Shown in pieces: positions 10,501-20,789 of a DNA stretch of 64,000 nt. Made by a program: the position numbers and the translations under genes. This stretch comes from Megamerina dolium (Eukaryota; Arthropoda; Insecta; Diptera; Megamerinidae): the NCBI GenBank assembly GCA_963854835.1, contig OY978529.1:11864775-11928774 (forward strand), written 5' to 3'. The notes under the pieces were generated by a model, which did not search any database, had not been told where the DNA came from, and worked only from the letters and a program-made list of their open reading frames with translations. Every line of letters begins with the position of its first letter. The stretch's first letter is position 1.

Positions 10501-11999
10501 CAAAATTATCAAGATAATTACCCTCTGGCTGTCTCATGCCTGGATAAAAAGATCGTAAGAAGTCGTCGGGAGTCATACAAACTTCTGTTCCTGTAGATGA
10601 TGTTAAACGTATGGTCGCAAAGTAACGAAAAATCTTATCTGGCGTCGAGTACTGTCTAATTCGGTTTTCGTACTCGATTATCTTCAAGGTGATGTATGTA
10701 TTCATATCAATGACGTTGAAGTTCATAAATAAAAATTAAAAATGAAAAACTACAATTACAAAATAAATAATTTTAAAGCCGAAATAATAAATATAAAAAT
10801 GGTAAAAAGGCACAACGCGATAATTAAAGGAAAAAATACAATAAATGGCCTGTTATAACAAGCTGCCGCGTGACATCATTAACATTTCCTTTGTGTGTAA
10901 TATCATCATACTTCGCATCCATCACAAAATATATATCTCCGACCAAGCCCACTAACCGCCGCCTAAATCTTACACCACTTTCGTAGAGTTTATCCTATCC
11001 AACATGTATACTTTGACCTCGATCACTTTTTGTGTGTCCTATAGCGTTAATTCTCATTCCTCGAACGTAGCTTTTGAGAATAATAATAATTCCCAAATAA
11101 ACCAAATTCAACTATAAAGCGATTTAATATATCCTCCTAACAGCTACGCGCTAACTGTATAATTTGGCACATACTGCATTCACCAAATAAGAAAATTGAA
11201 TTATTTACTATGAGACATTAATATATTCTTTTGCTTCGGAAACATAGGATGAACGAAGCACTAGCTGTTTCAAAATGAAGGCAATGGAACGAAAATAAAG
11301 CGTGCACACAGCGTAATAAATGATGTGCAAATCCGGTAGGTTAAAAAAGGGACAGACCACTCAGTGGAATCTTGGTATTGTTGTAAATTTTCACGAACCT
11401 ACTATAAATTTAAAATAATGAAAACTTCCAACTGTAAATTTATATTATAAAATATAGTAGAGTTATAATTTTACCTTACGTTCCCGAAACCCGACTTTAT
11501 CGACATTTTTTTTCTTCTTTTCTGATTCTTCCACCTCATCGTCACTGCTGGAGGCATTGTCTGAATACTCATCATGAGAGTCACTTTTTACATTGGGACC
11601 ACTAGTACCAGCATCTGCATCAACTTTCGGCTCTACCCATTTCTTCACTCTGTGATATAGGAACGGTTACTAAATATGTTTGTTTCATTTCTTGTAGGCA
11701 ATTTACTTCTTCCAATCAATAATCGTTATTATAAATAAAGATCCAACAAACAAATGAAATAATTTAGTGAAAAGTGGCGTTTTTTCTTCCCCATGACCAA
11801 AACGCTTGTAGCCTCGAACACATTCTACTGCAACGTTCCCGATATTTCCTGCCTCTAACTTTTTGGGTTTTAACATTTGTCTTTGCCGTATCAAAGCATT
11901 TGTACAAGCAATTGTGGCTATTTTACGTGCTACAATGTTGGAATTTAGGAAACAACGAGGTATTACCAACGCTCCACACTGACGCACCACAGCCATCAT
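7481..11999 (-). CDS. MICU1: Mitochondrial calcium uptake protein 1-like, 3' partial, with mutually exclusive exons
   Basis: Gatekeeper of the mitochondrial Ca2+ uniporter at the inner membrane/intermembrane space. Exons in transcript order are 11999-11707, 11649-11475, then either 10681-10522 or 7785-7623, then 7518-7481. The first exon has a basic mitochondrial leader, the block [12 protein letters not shown] and a hydrophobic segment [14 protein letters not shown]. The second is Ser/Asp/Glu-rich, ends in a KKKK tract, and runs on to VGFRERK. The third slot encodes [10 protein letters not shown], then TPDK(I/V)FRYFATI, then a MTPxDF block, all typical of MICU1 before the EF hands. The last visible exon encodes [12 protein letters not shown] and ends in a GTAAGG donor. 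No EF-hand exon was found between 7480 and the left edge, so the C-terminal half lies outside. Frames close at 222 or 223 codons. Confidence 0.85.
7623..7785 (-). CDS. MICU1: MICU1 alternative exon 3b
   Basis: 163 nt, acceptor ATATAG, donor GTAGGT, phase 0 in and phase 1 out. Encodes [35 protein letters not shown], then [19 protein letters not shown]. It is homologous to exon 3a, one codon longer, and differs mainly in the middle segment and around MTPxDF. Confidence 0.82.
7786..8940. other. MICU1 intron between alternative exons, left part
   Basis: AT-rich with no recognised gene or repeat structure. An open frame at 7739-7957 overlaps exon 3b on the other strand and has no family resemblance. 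Confidence 0.5.
8999..9985 (-). pseudogene. 3' end of a non-LTR retrotransposon ORF2: RNase H domain and CCHC tail
   Basis: Read right to left, the frame begins near 9985. At about 9850-9830 IFTDG (first RNase H Asp) is followed at once by a TAA, then [12 protein letters not shown]. The RNase H Glu is in YQAELLGL, the second Asp in LALDNQAVV and the last in [13 protein letters not shown]. The tail at 9292-8999 has [19 protein letters not shown], a zinc-knuckle-like C-x2-C...H...C block. This layout fits I/R1/LOA-type non-LTR elements. The copy is 5'-truncated with at least one nonsense codon, lies between MICU1 exons 3a and 3b, and points the same way as MICU1. Confidence 0.78.
9990..10521. 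other. MICU1 intron, no further feature
   Basis: Short frames only; none resembles a known protein. Confidence 0.4.
10522..10681 (-). CDS. MICU1: MICU1 alternative exon 3a
   Basis: 160 nt, acceptor TTGAAG, donor GTAATT, phase 0 in and phase 1 out. Encodes [34 protein letters not shown], then the [14 protein letters not shown] block. It replaces exon 3b. Joining both in one transcript would shift the frame. Confidence 0.82.
10682..11474. other. MICU1 intron 2
   Basis: Lies between the GTAAAA donor of exon 2 and the acceptor of exon 3a. No mobile element or RNA gene was recognised. Confidence 0.5.
11475..11649 (-). CDS. MICU1: MICU1 coding exon 2 (acidic linker and polybasic tract)
   Basis: Acceptor TATCACAG, donor AAG-GTAAAA. 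Encodes [19 protein letters not shown], an Asp/Glu/Ser stretch, then [15 protein letters not shown]. Phase 2 in, phase 0 out, matching both alternative downstream exons. Confidence 0.8.
11707..11999 (-). CDS. MICU1: MICU1 coding exon 1 (mitochondrial leader and hydrophobic segment)
   Basis: The ATG at 11999-11997 opens [17 protein letters not shown], which is basic and lacks acidic residues, as in a mitochondrial presequence. The exon ends phase 2 at GTAAAT. Start choice rests on the open frame and on ATG being the first in frame; 5' untranslated exons were not identified. Confidence 0.8.
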
Positions 12000-12355
12000 T
12001 TTTATAATATATTTAAATCAATTGATTTTGTTATATGTATTAATACTGGCGTATAAAACAATACAAAATCTCCTATTCAGTCAGTTTAATACGATTCAGT
12101 TTATACAATAACATCTGACTTAAAAATGTCATCATCTGTTATGTTACAGCGGTTAAAAAAATTAGGCTCGATGTGCATGCTCGCTACTACATATACTTCA
12201 ATACCCGTATGAGTAAAGGTGCGATAAGTCAACACGTAACAGTAGGTTATCGATCTATTTCATACAAAACCCATAAACCTGAAGCTCCATACCAGGTTTT
12301 TCAGGCGATGCGGCTTGAAGCGCTCAAGCCTGAAAGTTAATTTAGTGCAATTGTA
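12000..12355. other. 5' flank of MICU1
   Basis: Would contain the MICU1 promoter. No TATA box or initiator could be assigned with confidence. Confidence 0.4.
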
Positions 12356-13660
12356 AAGGGTTATCCATTTTGCGGTTTCAAAAGTAAATGTAAATAAAAC
12401 ACATATAAAATATTTTTTATCATGATATTTCTTTTTTATTATAAAGTTTGAACGTTGACATTATGTGTGAAATACTACATCATTTAAATGACCACCACGC
12501 GAATTGTTGCAAGCATCGATTCTTTTGAGGTAATTTTCGACCACTTTTTGACACATATTGGGCGGTATCTCAGCCATAACGTGACGAATGTTGGTTTTTA
12601 GGTACTCAAGAGTTAACGGTTTATCTGCATATACACGGTCTTTCGCGTAGCCCCACAAAAAAAAGTCAAGCGGTGTCAAATCGCATGATCTTGGTGGCCA
12701 CTTGATATCGCCACGACGAGAAATTACGCGGCCAGAAAATTTCTCTTCCAATAAAGCCATATGCGCTCGAGTTGTGTGGCATGTGGCACCGTCTTGTTGA
12801 AACCACATATTCTCTAAGTCGTATTCTTCAATATCAGGCAAAAAAAAATCGGTTATCATATGACCATAACGCTCCGAATTGACGGTGACAGTCGTTCCAT
12901 CGTTGTTTTCGAAGAAGTAAGGTCCAATCACACCTCCGGACCAAAGAGCGCACCAAGCAGTGACTTTTTGTGGATGTAGTGGCCTCTCTTCAATTACTTG
13001 AGGATTCTCAGAACCCCAAATACGACAATTTTGTTTGTTAACATACCCACCGAGTGAGAAATGTGATTCGTCGCTGAAGAAAATTTTGTTCGAAAAATCG
13101 CCGTCCACCGCCTGTTGTTCAAGCACCCATTCGACGTATCTACGACGTTGTGAATGGTCAGCTGGCTTCAGTTGTTGTGTGAGCTGGATTTTATATGGAT
13201 GTAGGTGTAGATCCAAATACAAAATACGCCATAATGTGCCGTAAGGCAGTCCTAATTCCTGAGAACGACGAGGAATAGACACATTCGGGTCTTCGGCAAC
13301 ACTTTCACTTACAGCAGCGATATTTTCGGTGGTACGAGCGAAACGATGATGCACAGGCCTTACAATATCTGTAACCGATCCAGTCTCTTCATATTTCTTC
13401 ACAATTTTGCCAATTGCTTGCGTAGTTGGACGATTATGTAAACCATAATCTCCTCTTAAAGCACGATATGTGGCTGTGGCAGAATCACCATTTTTGTAGT
13501 AGGTTTTTACAATTTTAATGCGTTGTGCGATAGCTAAGCGATCCATTTTCGCAAATGTCAGACTTTCAACTGAAAAAGAAAGAAATTGTTTTAACAACTC
13601 AGTTTGACAGATGTCGAATTCTAGCCCTATACTTTTGAAACCGCGAAATGGAAAACCCTT
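12356..13660 (-). mobile_element. DD41D (rosa-like) Tc1/mariner transposon, apparently intact
   Basis: 1305 bp flanked by TA on both sides (12354-12355 and 13661-13662). Terminal inverted repeats at 12356-12386 and 13630-13660 match at 29 of 31 positions and start AAGGGTT(A/T)TCCATTT. It contains one uninterrupted transposase gene on the minus strand. It lies upstream of MICU1 and of the first Pvf gene. Confidence 0.9.
12461..13546 (-). CDS. DD41D transposase, uninterrupted
   Basis: Cut-and-paste transposase of 361 residues from the ATG at 13546, which opens MDRLAIAQRIKIVKTYY like its relatives in this window. An upstream in-frame ATG at 13597 would add 17 residues. An N-terminal HTH region (AQRIKIVKTYYKNGDSATAT) precedes a second one near TTQAIGKIVKKYEETGSV. 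Catalytic residues: Asp in IFFSDESHFSL, Asp in WFQQDGATCHTT, Asp in LTPLDFFLWGY. The last two are separated by 41 residues, which places it with DD41D rather than D34D mariners or DD34E Tc1. The frame has no stop and ends HLNDVVFHT. Activity is inferred, not shown. Confidence 0.88.
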   Translation of the reverse strand: MDRLAIAQRIKIVKTYYKNGDSATATYRALRGDYGLHNRPTTQAIGKIVKKYEETGSVTDIVRPVHHRFARTTENIAAVSESVAEDPNVSIPRRSQELGLPYGTLWRILYLDLHLHPYKIQLTQQLKPADHSQRRRYVEWVLEQQAVDGDFSNKIFFSDESHFSLGGYVNKQNCRIWGSENPQVIEERPLHPQKVTAWCALWSGGVIGPYFFENNDGTTVTVNSERYGHMITDFFLPDIEEYDLENMWFQQDGATCHTTRAHMALLEEKFSGRVISRRGDIKWPPRSCDLTPLDFFLWGYAKDRVYADKPLTLEYLKTNIRHVMAEIPPNMCQKVVENYLKRIDACNNSRGGHLNDVVFHT

Positions 13661-13662
13661 TA

Positions 13663-14472
13663 TGAAAGCTACTCCACAATCAAAGTCCGAAAAGACTGAA
13701 AATTGCCAAATTTCGGACTTGTTTCAGACATTGCAGATTTTTCAGGCGTCGTCTGACAGAACTCATTCGAACATTACTGCTGCTGAATATGCTTATGATA
13801 ATGCTGTAATCGAAAACACTTGCCATATCTTAAGAGAGTTTTACACAAATTTCAGACAATAAAACAAAAACAAACATTTTATTATATGAAAATTAATATG
13901 AAAAAGGTGTACAAAAGTACTGAATAAGTTAAAATTAAATGGTAAAAGAAGTATCAGTTTTATCGAACTAGAATTTTTAATCGATATCTGCTTTGTCGAA
14001 AATCTCATCCACACCTAGAGTTATATTTACAAATTCCATGAAACGATTAACTCCCTTAATGCCACTAAAATGTGTTCCATTTTATAAAACAAAATGTTTA
14101 ACTTTAATTAAGAGAAATTTCAAAGGATGGAGTGCATAATGAAATGTTCACAAATATTTATTACAAAATGTAAAAACTTCGATGAAATGCCAAGAGCGAA
14201 CATTTTGTTGTGGATTTGCTGGCCTAAAGCGCTTGTAAGGCCTGCTCAGCCTGAAAAACCTTTACGAATTCGAGAGCCGTTGGAATCTAAAGAATTTAGA
14301 TTTTCAAAGGAACGAATGTCAAAAAGAAACAAGAATCATTCTCTTTTCCCTCAATCAAATTTCTGTTTTTATTAAACTAAGCTATCTCTTTCCTACATAT
14401 ATATAGGGTGTTGACTAATCACACTCCATTTTTACATTACTTTCTATTAACTTACGTGTTGAATAATAACAC
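13663..14472. other. Intergenic DNA, no gene seen
   Basis: Small frames at 13611-13862 (overlapping the transposon end) and 14127-14375 have no family resemblance. Confidence 0.4.
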
Positions 14473-14950
14473 TAGCCGCGTTCTTTTACACGCGAGTTGC
14501 AAAAGAACACTGACTTATTTGCTGAACTGAATGCAAAGCAACAACAAAAATAAGCGATATCATCTATATTAACCGAGTTCAATTGAACTGGCTTATATTT
14601 TAATCGACCTGAGTTATAGTGTTGCAAAGTAAAAAACAGCACCATTGTGAATAGACTACTGGAATGTGCTTGGGAAATTTCAACAACACGTCAAATTATT
14701 GTAAATATAAACAAAAATAAGCAAAATAAAGCAAGTGTAAATAAAAATTTATTATAAATAAACGAATATATTTACCACAGATTCCGCAGAATTGTTTCTT
14801 TTTTGTTTTTATTTCGTTTATAATTTTCACGAACAACCATATATACCACCAGCGTTGCTAAGTAACTAAAGGGAAATTATATTCAAGTGAAAAGGAAATT
14901 AAATGCGAGTTGGTGTTCTTTAGCAACTCGGTTACAAAAGAATGCGGCTA
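14473..14950. mobile_element. MITE with 38-bp inverted ends (TAGCCGC family), copy 1
   Basis: The left end TAGCCGCGTTCTTTTACACG and the inverted right end TAGCCGCATTCTTTTGTAAC match over about 38 bp through GAGTTGC(A/T)AAAGAACAC. The element ends read TA-GCCGC...GCGGC-TA, so a TA target is possible. Non-coding. The interior matches a second copy at 39998-40309. Confidence 0.65.
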
Positions 14951-14960
14951 CTATAACGAT

Positions 14961-15050
14961 ATTGTAACGAGTAGCGATGGTTAGCTATTCATCACTAATT
15001 GTGAATGGCATCATTATTCATGCCATTGCATTGAAACGAATGTCAACGAT
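14961..15050 (+). repeat. Repeat shared with the start of the 41.07-kb LTR-like sequence
   Basis: ATTGTAACGAGTAGCGATGG through CATTGAAACGAATGTCAACG closely follows 41074-41155, with a small insertion. Only about 90 bp are shared here. Confidence 0.5.
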
Positions 15051-15059
15051 TTGTCGAAA

Positions 15060-16110
15060 ATATCGTTATTGCAACTCTCCACTGCACACTTAATTTATAA
15101 AAATCACCTTTTTTCAGTCAAAATTGTTTTAAATAACCGCGTACTATGCAAATGCAAGAATTATAAAAATTCGCCTTTTTGGTTAATTTTCTTTTCGTTT
15201 ATGATATCAGCAAATGAACAGTTGACTGTCAAACTCAAACCAAAAAAGATAACTGTTCACTCAGGGTGCAATCTTTATTTCTATCATTCTTGGATTGATA
15301 CCGTACTAGGAAATATTAAATGAAGCAGTATTTCTCTTGTTATGGTGATGTTTTCTGTTTTTTACTCTATTGTCAATATTCAATTGGCGTATTCACAAAA
15401 TTTCAATTCCAATACAATTTTTTATATGTTATAAAGCAAAAAAAAAATATTAAATATATTACATTAATTTCCTAGTTGATATTTGTGTGTTAAAAATTCA
15501 ATAAAAGTAAAATACATGAAACTTAACTGAGCTGCGAGCTAGCGGTACTTTAACGTACGATGTTTCTGAGTGTAACAGTTTTTTGTAAGTTTTTCGTCTG
15601 TTCTTTTGAATTCCGTTTTGATTATTTCGGGTCCGATTTTTGGTTATGCAGAAATCGTCATCGGATATTTTGGATTGGTTTTTGAGTTCTTTAGACTTAT
15701 TTTTCGGGTTTTTTAACGAAAAACAGTAAAAGTTGTAGCTGGTTTTAGTGCATATATGAATATATATATATTTTTCTACAACTTTTCATACCTTTATCTA
15801 CTACAATTTTAAGTTGAAAAGGTATGTGAAAAGGCAATGCTGACGAGATGTCAATAATGGCTAAAGACTAAAGCAATAACAGCAATAGGTGATGAACTCA
15901 CGGATGCATGTGGCAAAAAACATATAGAAAATGAAAACTCTCTGAGCGGGAGTCTTTCTTCGTTCTTTAGTATTCTTTGGTTTTGAGTATAGCACATTAC
16001 TTTTTAGTTGACATGCATTTCGATATTTCCTTTTTACTCTAGTGTGCTCGCCATTGTTCGTGTACATTCGCAATTCGTGAAACTGTCCTGTTTCGTACCG
16101 AACAAGTTTC
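15060..16110. other. Intergenic DNA, no gene seen
   Basis: AT-rich. Frames at 15051-15323 and 15861-16073 show no family resemblance. The latter end borders the decayed gypsy element and may be its non-coding flank. Confidence 0.4.
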
Positions 16111-16119
16111 TATGTATTC

Positions 16120-17440
16120 TTCTAATAAGGCACAGTCGTCTAAATGTCTAAATGTACTATTTAAAATTTTTCCATTCTACTCCAGGAATGTTGAATACGA
16201 TACATTATGTCATTAATTTTTGTTATTATCTCATATGGTCCTTCCCAATGAGTCTCTAGTTTAGGGAACAAGCGTTTCTTCCGTTGTGGATTATGAAGCA
16301 TTACGAGCTTTCCTTCATACTTCATCTAACTGTTCCCGTTTTTCGCTAGTATAATAACCTTCGGTTGTTCCCGTTAGTGTTGTGACTCGAAATTTTAAAT
16401 CAGCTGACAGTCTTAACTAGTTCCCAAAAAAGGACATTGCTGGTATAGTGGCCGAACTTTCATAAGTATTCCTTCAACGTACGATTAAACCGTTCTATCA
16501 TGTCATTAGGCTGTGTATGCCCGACAAGCGACACATCTCCTGTATTACAACTGATTCAAAAATACTACCTTGCTCCGAGTTCAACTCCATCGGTACACAA
16601 AAATAAGTTTGACGAACACATCGGCAACTGTACTATCTTCTTAATTTGGCTTGACCATTTGCTAAAGTAACCTCTAACCACCAGACTGTTCTTGTTGCTT
16701 GTGTTGCATGGTGTATTTTTCCTAGACTTCTTGGTTGAACTCTTGACTAATAAAAACCAATAAAATCGCTTTGTTACCTTTTCTTCCCTTTGCCATGCTC
16801 GAAATAGACATTCAACTCGCAAATGCAGGCTTTGTTGTGTATGTGTATGCCTTTGCTATTGGGAATTCATTAGCTATGCCTTGCCAATCTGCACGTATTC
16901 GTCGCATCTTGTATTCCATAATCTTGACGAGATGTGGATCGTTCCATTTCACTTCTTGTACGCGTTCATTGGTTTATGACTACTCTGGCAATACATTTGT
17001 GAATCGTATGTCCACAATGTACTCCTTGATTTCTACTCGAGAACAATGTTTATATTGAATATGCAATTCACCTTTTGTATTTTGGAAATTGGTAAAACCA
17101 TCTGCGTTGTCAGTTCGTCTGACTTTGAAAGTTTTTCTTGCTGATCTATCATATGCGAAAGCACAGCACCGATTCCATAACTACTGGCATCTGTGTCTAA
17201 CACAAACGCAACTACCGGTAATGAAGAGAGTATTTTGAATGCTTTCTGTTGTTGGTCGCCTGACGAAATTGTTTGTTCTTTCTTGTAAACTCGTGGGAAC
17301 TGCTGGAGATGTTTGAATATCCAGCAACAAATCTTCCATAGTAAATACACAAGCTTCTAGAAAGTTTCTTAACGCATGAAGATGTACCCGTAAAGTGGTC
17401 TCCTCCGCAGTACGCCCGTAATTATCTTCCATTTGTGTGT
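16120..17440 (-). pseudogene. Decayed Ty3/gypsy-type pol (RNase H to integrase)
   Basis: Read right to left with many frame changes. 17280-17160 encodes QQQKAFKILSSLPVVAFVLD then TDASSYGIGAVLSH, the junction of reverse transcriptase and RNase H. 16820-16565 carries scattered integrase-like pieces. Near 16250-16190 HWEGPYEIITKINDIMYRIQ matches the C-terminal integrase block of gypsy-like elements. No intact domain and no long terminal repeats were identified. A further open frame at 17786-17538 may belong to the same remnant. Confidence 0.65.
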
Positions 17441-17799
17441 GTTAAACATTTAGATCCAGACACTTCTTTTAGATCTGATGAAAATGAGTTCCTTCCCTAT
17501 AGTTTCGCACTTTTTCTGATACACTTGGCTTTTGATATTACAATGGAAAAGGATACAGTGCCCGTTGTTGGACTACGGCAAGCGTTCTGGATTTGACTCC
17601 ATTACATGCAAGACCTAATCGGTATACGACTAAATCACGAGGTCGTAGTTCTAATGGAGCTCTCATTTTCTCGGTAGTCCTTTGCCACTTAACGAACCCA
17701 GTCCACGAGCTCCTTTTACTTAAGCGTTGTCCATCCAATAGCTTTATTTTGTTTGGCGCCTTGTGTTCCTTTGGGTTATAACTCATATGCTCTCTAGAT

Positions 17800-19210
17800 T
17801 TGTGTACGACAGGTTAAAGAGATTACTTAACAATAATTTTTTAGGATCCCCCTAAATTCATTCACTGTATTTAATACGAATAATAATAAAAAGTGCAATA
17901 CTTTCGTATATGAAGTCCTTATAATAAATTTCACCGTAAATCCGTGAGACCGCGCGATATCCGATTTGGATAAAAGTTAACAGAAGTAATTTTTACGTCC
18001 AGTGGCATATTTTAGAGGGCTCCAAAAAAAATAAGTAAAAATTTTTTGACCTGGTCTAATGTACATACATATGTGTTTATTTACATTAACTGTTTACATA
18101 TAAGTATATATGTACATAAGTTCCACAGTAACTTAACGTAGGGTTTCTATGTAAATGCCTACCGGCCTTCAAGATTGTGTCTTGTAGAGACATACTCACG
18201 TACATATGGTACAATACATGCACAAAACTCTGCAGTGCGAGTATGTAATGCATCGCATCATGTTGCGAAGCTGATGTACGTGTCAATGTTGCCTATCCAT
18301 CTATCTGTATACATTGGTTTGTTTTGTAATTTTAGTCGTTATCTCGGCGTTAAACTACACGGATGTGGGTGTGAAGGCAATGCGTACGAATGCATTTCTT
18401 TTCGTGATTTTTCTCTTTATAGCATTGTACTCTCACTTATACTCTCTCGTGATGCATTACAAAAAATGAAGATGAATTTCAGGCATTTCAAATGTATTAT
18501 TCATATTAAGAGTGACGATTTCTGTGAATGAAAAGTGTGTGCTCGTATAAAATATTGCAAAAAAAAAAAAAAAAGAAAAAAAAAAATTAACATAGAAAGA
18601 AGAAGAAGCAGAAGAATATAGAGAATCAACAGAGCAAGAGTTTTGTAATATAGTACCATTGTCATAGCACAACAGTTTATTGCGTGTGTAATGAAATGGT
18701 GAATCATCCAACCGAATGGAAAGCACATATGTATTTCGGAGACAAGTTCTTAGCAAATTGTTATATGAGTGAGTTGTGCCTGTCTATGCGATAAATTTAC
18801 AGTGCTTCAATTCGTTGAGATGTAGCTTCGTGCCGTGTGTTAACGTTAACAGATGCAAGCATAATAATATTGCGTATGGTGCGTTAGTTATTGCATGCCT
18901 TTCATATGATACACCACATATTTTGCAATAAGTTTATAAATACAAATGTATATATGTATGTATGTATTTACATATGTATGTATGTGGGCGTGATTCCTAT
19001 GGAAATGATTTAAATTCATAATCGTGAGCACTGTCATGTATGTGTGTGTATATATATATATATACTATACAAACATATAAGCTTGATAAACTAATTTTTC
19101 GAAGAAAACAAGTAAATAATAATCATATGAAATAACAAGAGAAGAAGGAATGATTTGAATCGAAACATCCCAACTGTGAATTGCACAAAAGGTTTTTTCA
19201 TAGCTCTGCA
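17800..19210. other. 5' flank of the first Pvf gene
   Basis: Contains an A-rich tract near 18558-18588 and repeated TACATATGTA-like motifs. The promoter and 5' untranslated exons of the Pvf gene should lie here, but no element could be assigned. Confidence 0.4.
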
Positions 19211-19213
19211 AAT

Positions 19214-19236
19214 ACACACACACACACACACACACA
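19214..19236 (+). repeat. (CA)n microsatellite just before the Pvf start codons
   Basis: About 11 CA units. Translated in frame with the gene it would read HTHTHTH, which argues that translation starts downstream at 19326 or 19425. Confidence 0.85.
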
Positions 19237-19424
19237 TAGTACAACTGTTACAGCAAAATGGCAACTGCATAAACACCAAAAGTCAAGAGAACTCTCAAAG
19301 TAACAATATACATACCTTGGTGATTATGGGCAACAACAAATCTGTAAACATTTTGACTACAGTATCATCCAGAGAGCAGTACGGTCATAAATACCAGCAT
19401 TTATCAAGACAACACCAATACCAA

Positions 19425-20789
19425 ATGCTGAAGAACACATACCAAATATGTTACATCATACTGATTATTTGTTTGTTCGGTTTCGTTTCGTTTTTGCCCT
19501 CACCAACAAATGCCATGGGTGATCATATAGATCTCAATGGAGACATCGCTAACGCCCTTATCAGCAAAACAGTAGACAACCAGTCTTCTGCAGAAATCAT
19601 ACAACCGTCACATTCGTTTCGACATCAACAACACTATTCGCATCGTATTCAGCAAGCAGATTACGATTTTCAGCATGTGCTCATGCCGGAGAAACATCTC
19701 AGAGATCACAATGAAAATGTAAACAATGTATCAAGTGATTCCAGAAACATCAATGATAGCAATGCAAGCAATAGCGATAGCTTTGATGATGTAAAACAAC
19801 AAATTAATTCTACACAACAACGGCAACACAGTCGTATTCAGCGTCACAAAGAACATTTGCAGCAATTGCGTCATAAGCAAGCAGCTGCACATCGAACAAT
19901 TCGCCATCAACGACATCAACAACCGCAACTGCACGTACAGCGGCGTAGTCATAAATCTGACATTTTAACAACAAAAGCAATTGCAGACATAAACGAAGCC
20001 TTTGCTGTCGAAACAGGCAATGAACATCACTATGACGTAGTTGGCGCTGACAATGGTACATCCATTGCGGAGAATGTTTATGAAGCAACGACTGTAAACA
20101 ATAATTCACCAAATAGTGATGCATCACCTGTATTCGAAAAATCGAAACGTTACTTCGATAGAGATAGTCTCTTCAGCAATCTTTATACGACAACGTCTCG
20201 TTTAATTCCATCCACACATGGCCCCAAAGCGATGAGCTACAATTATAAAGAGAGTTATGCACATAAGCTTCGGGGGACTATTTCGCCACTGAATTCAAAT
20301 ATCGAATACAATGACGATACCAAAAATGAATACGTTGATTCCATTTCATATACCAATAGTAATAGTAACTGGAGAGATGCGATTGAGGACGAACGCTTAT
20401 ACGAAGAAGAAGAACAAAAAGAAAATGCTAACAAGGAACATTCTGCCAGATTATCAACAGTAAAACGATATACGACGTCGTCGCATCAAATTGTACCAAA
20501 GATATATAACCATTCGCCGTCGCAATCGCAACCACAATATCAAGATGATGATACAGCAAACATCGGTCCAACTAGCAAGTATACAAGCAGTAATCATGGC
20601 GGTAACGAACATAACACCGACGATGAGAATGAATTTTCCAGTGAAAAATGGGAGCTAATCAAATATGAACATTATCTTAAACAGTTAAAGCACCAGCGTG
20701 ATTTGCAAGCAATGCGCGAAATACCAAAGTTTAGTAGCATCAATAAAAATAACGTAATCACTTCAACAAGAGGTCCTATCAATAATAAC
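19425..20789 (+). CDS. Pvf: Pvf (first gene) coding exon 1: signal peptide and low-complexity pro-region
   Basis: Ends phase 0 at donor GTAAGT. Several His/Gln-rich runs (for example near 19800-19950), an acidic block DERLYEEEEQKENANKEH, and many Asn-x-Ser/Thr sites. Near the end comes a charged, helix-prone stretch KWELIKYEHYLKQLKHQRDL. Such length before the growth-factor domain is unlike vertebrate VEGFs. Confidence 0.85.

Noticed and set aside
18457..18756. Hydrophobic Phe/Leu-rich open frame on the minus strand
   Set aside because: Produced by an A-rich tract on the plus strand; no gene-like features.
19731..20127. Antisense open frames of 73 and 105 codons
   Set aside because: They are opposite-strand shadows of the CAA/CAT-rich Pvf exon 1 and have no independent support.
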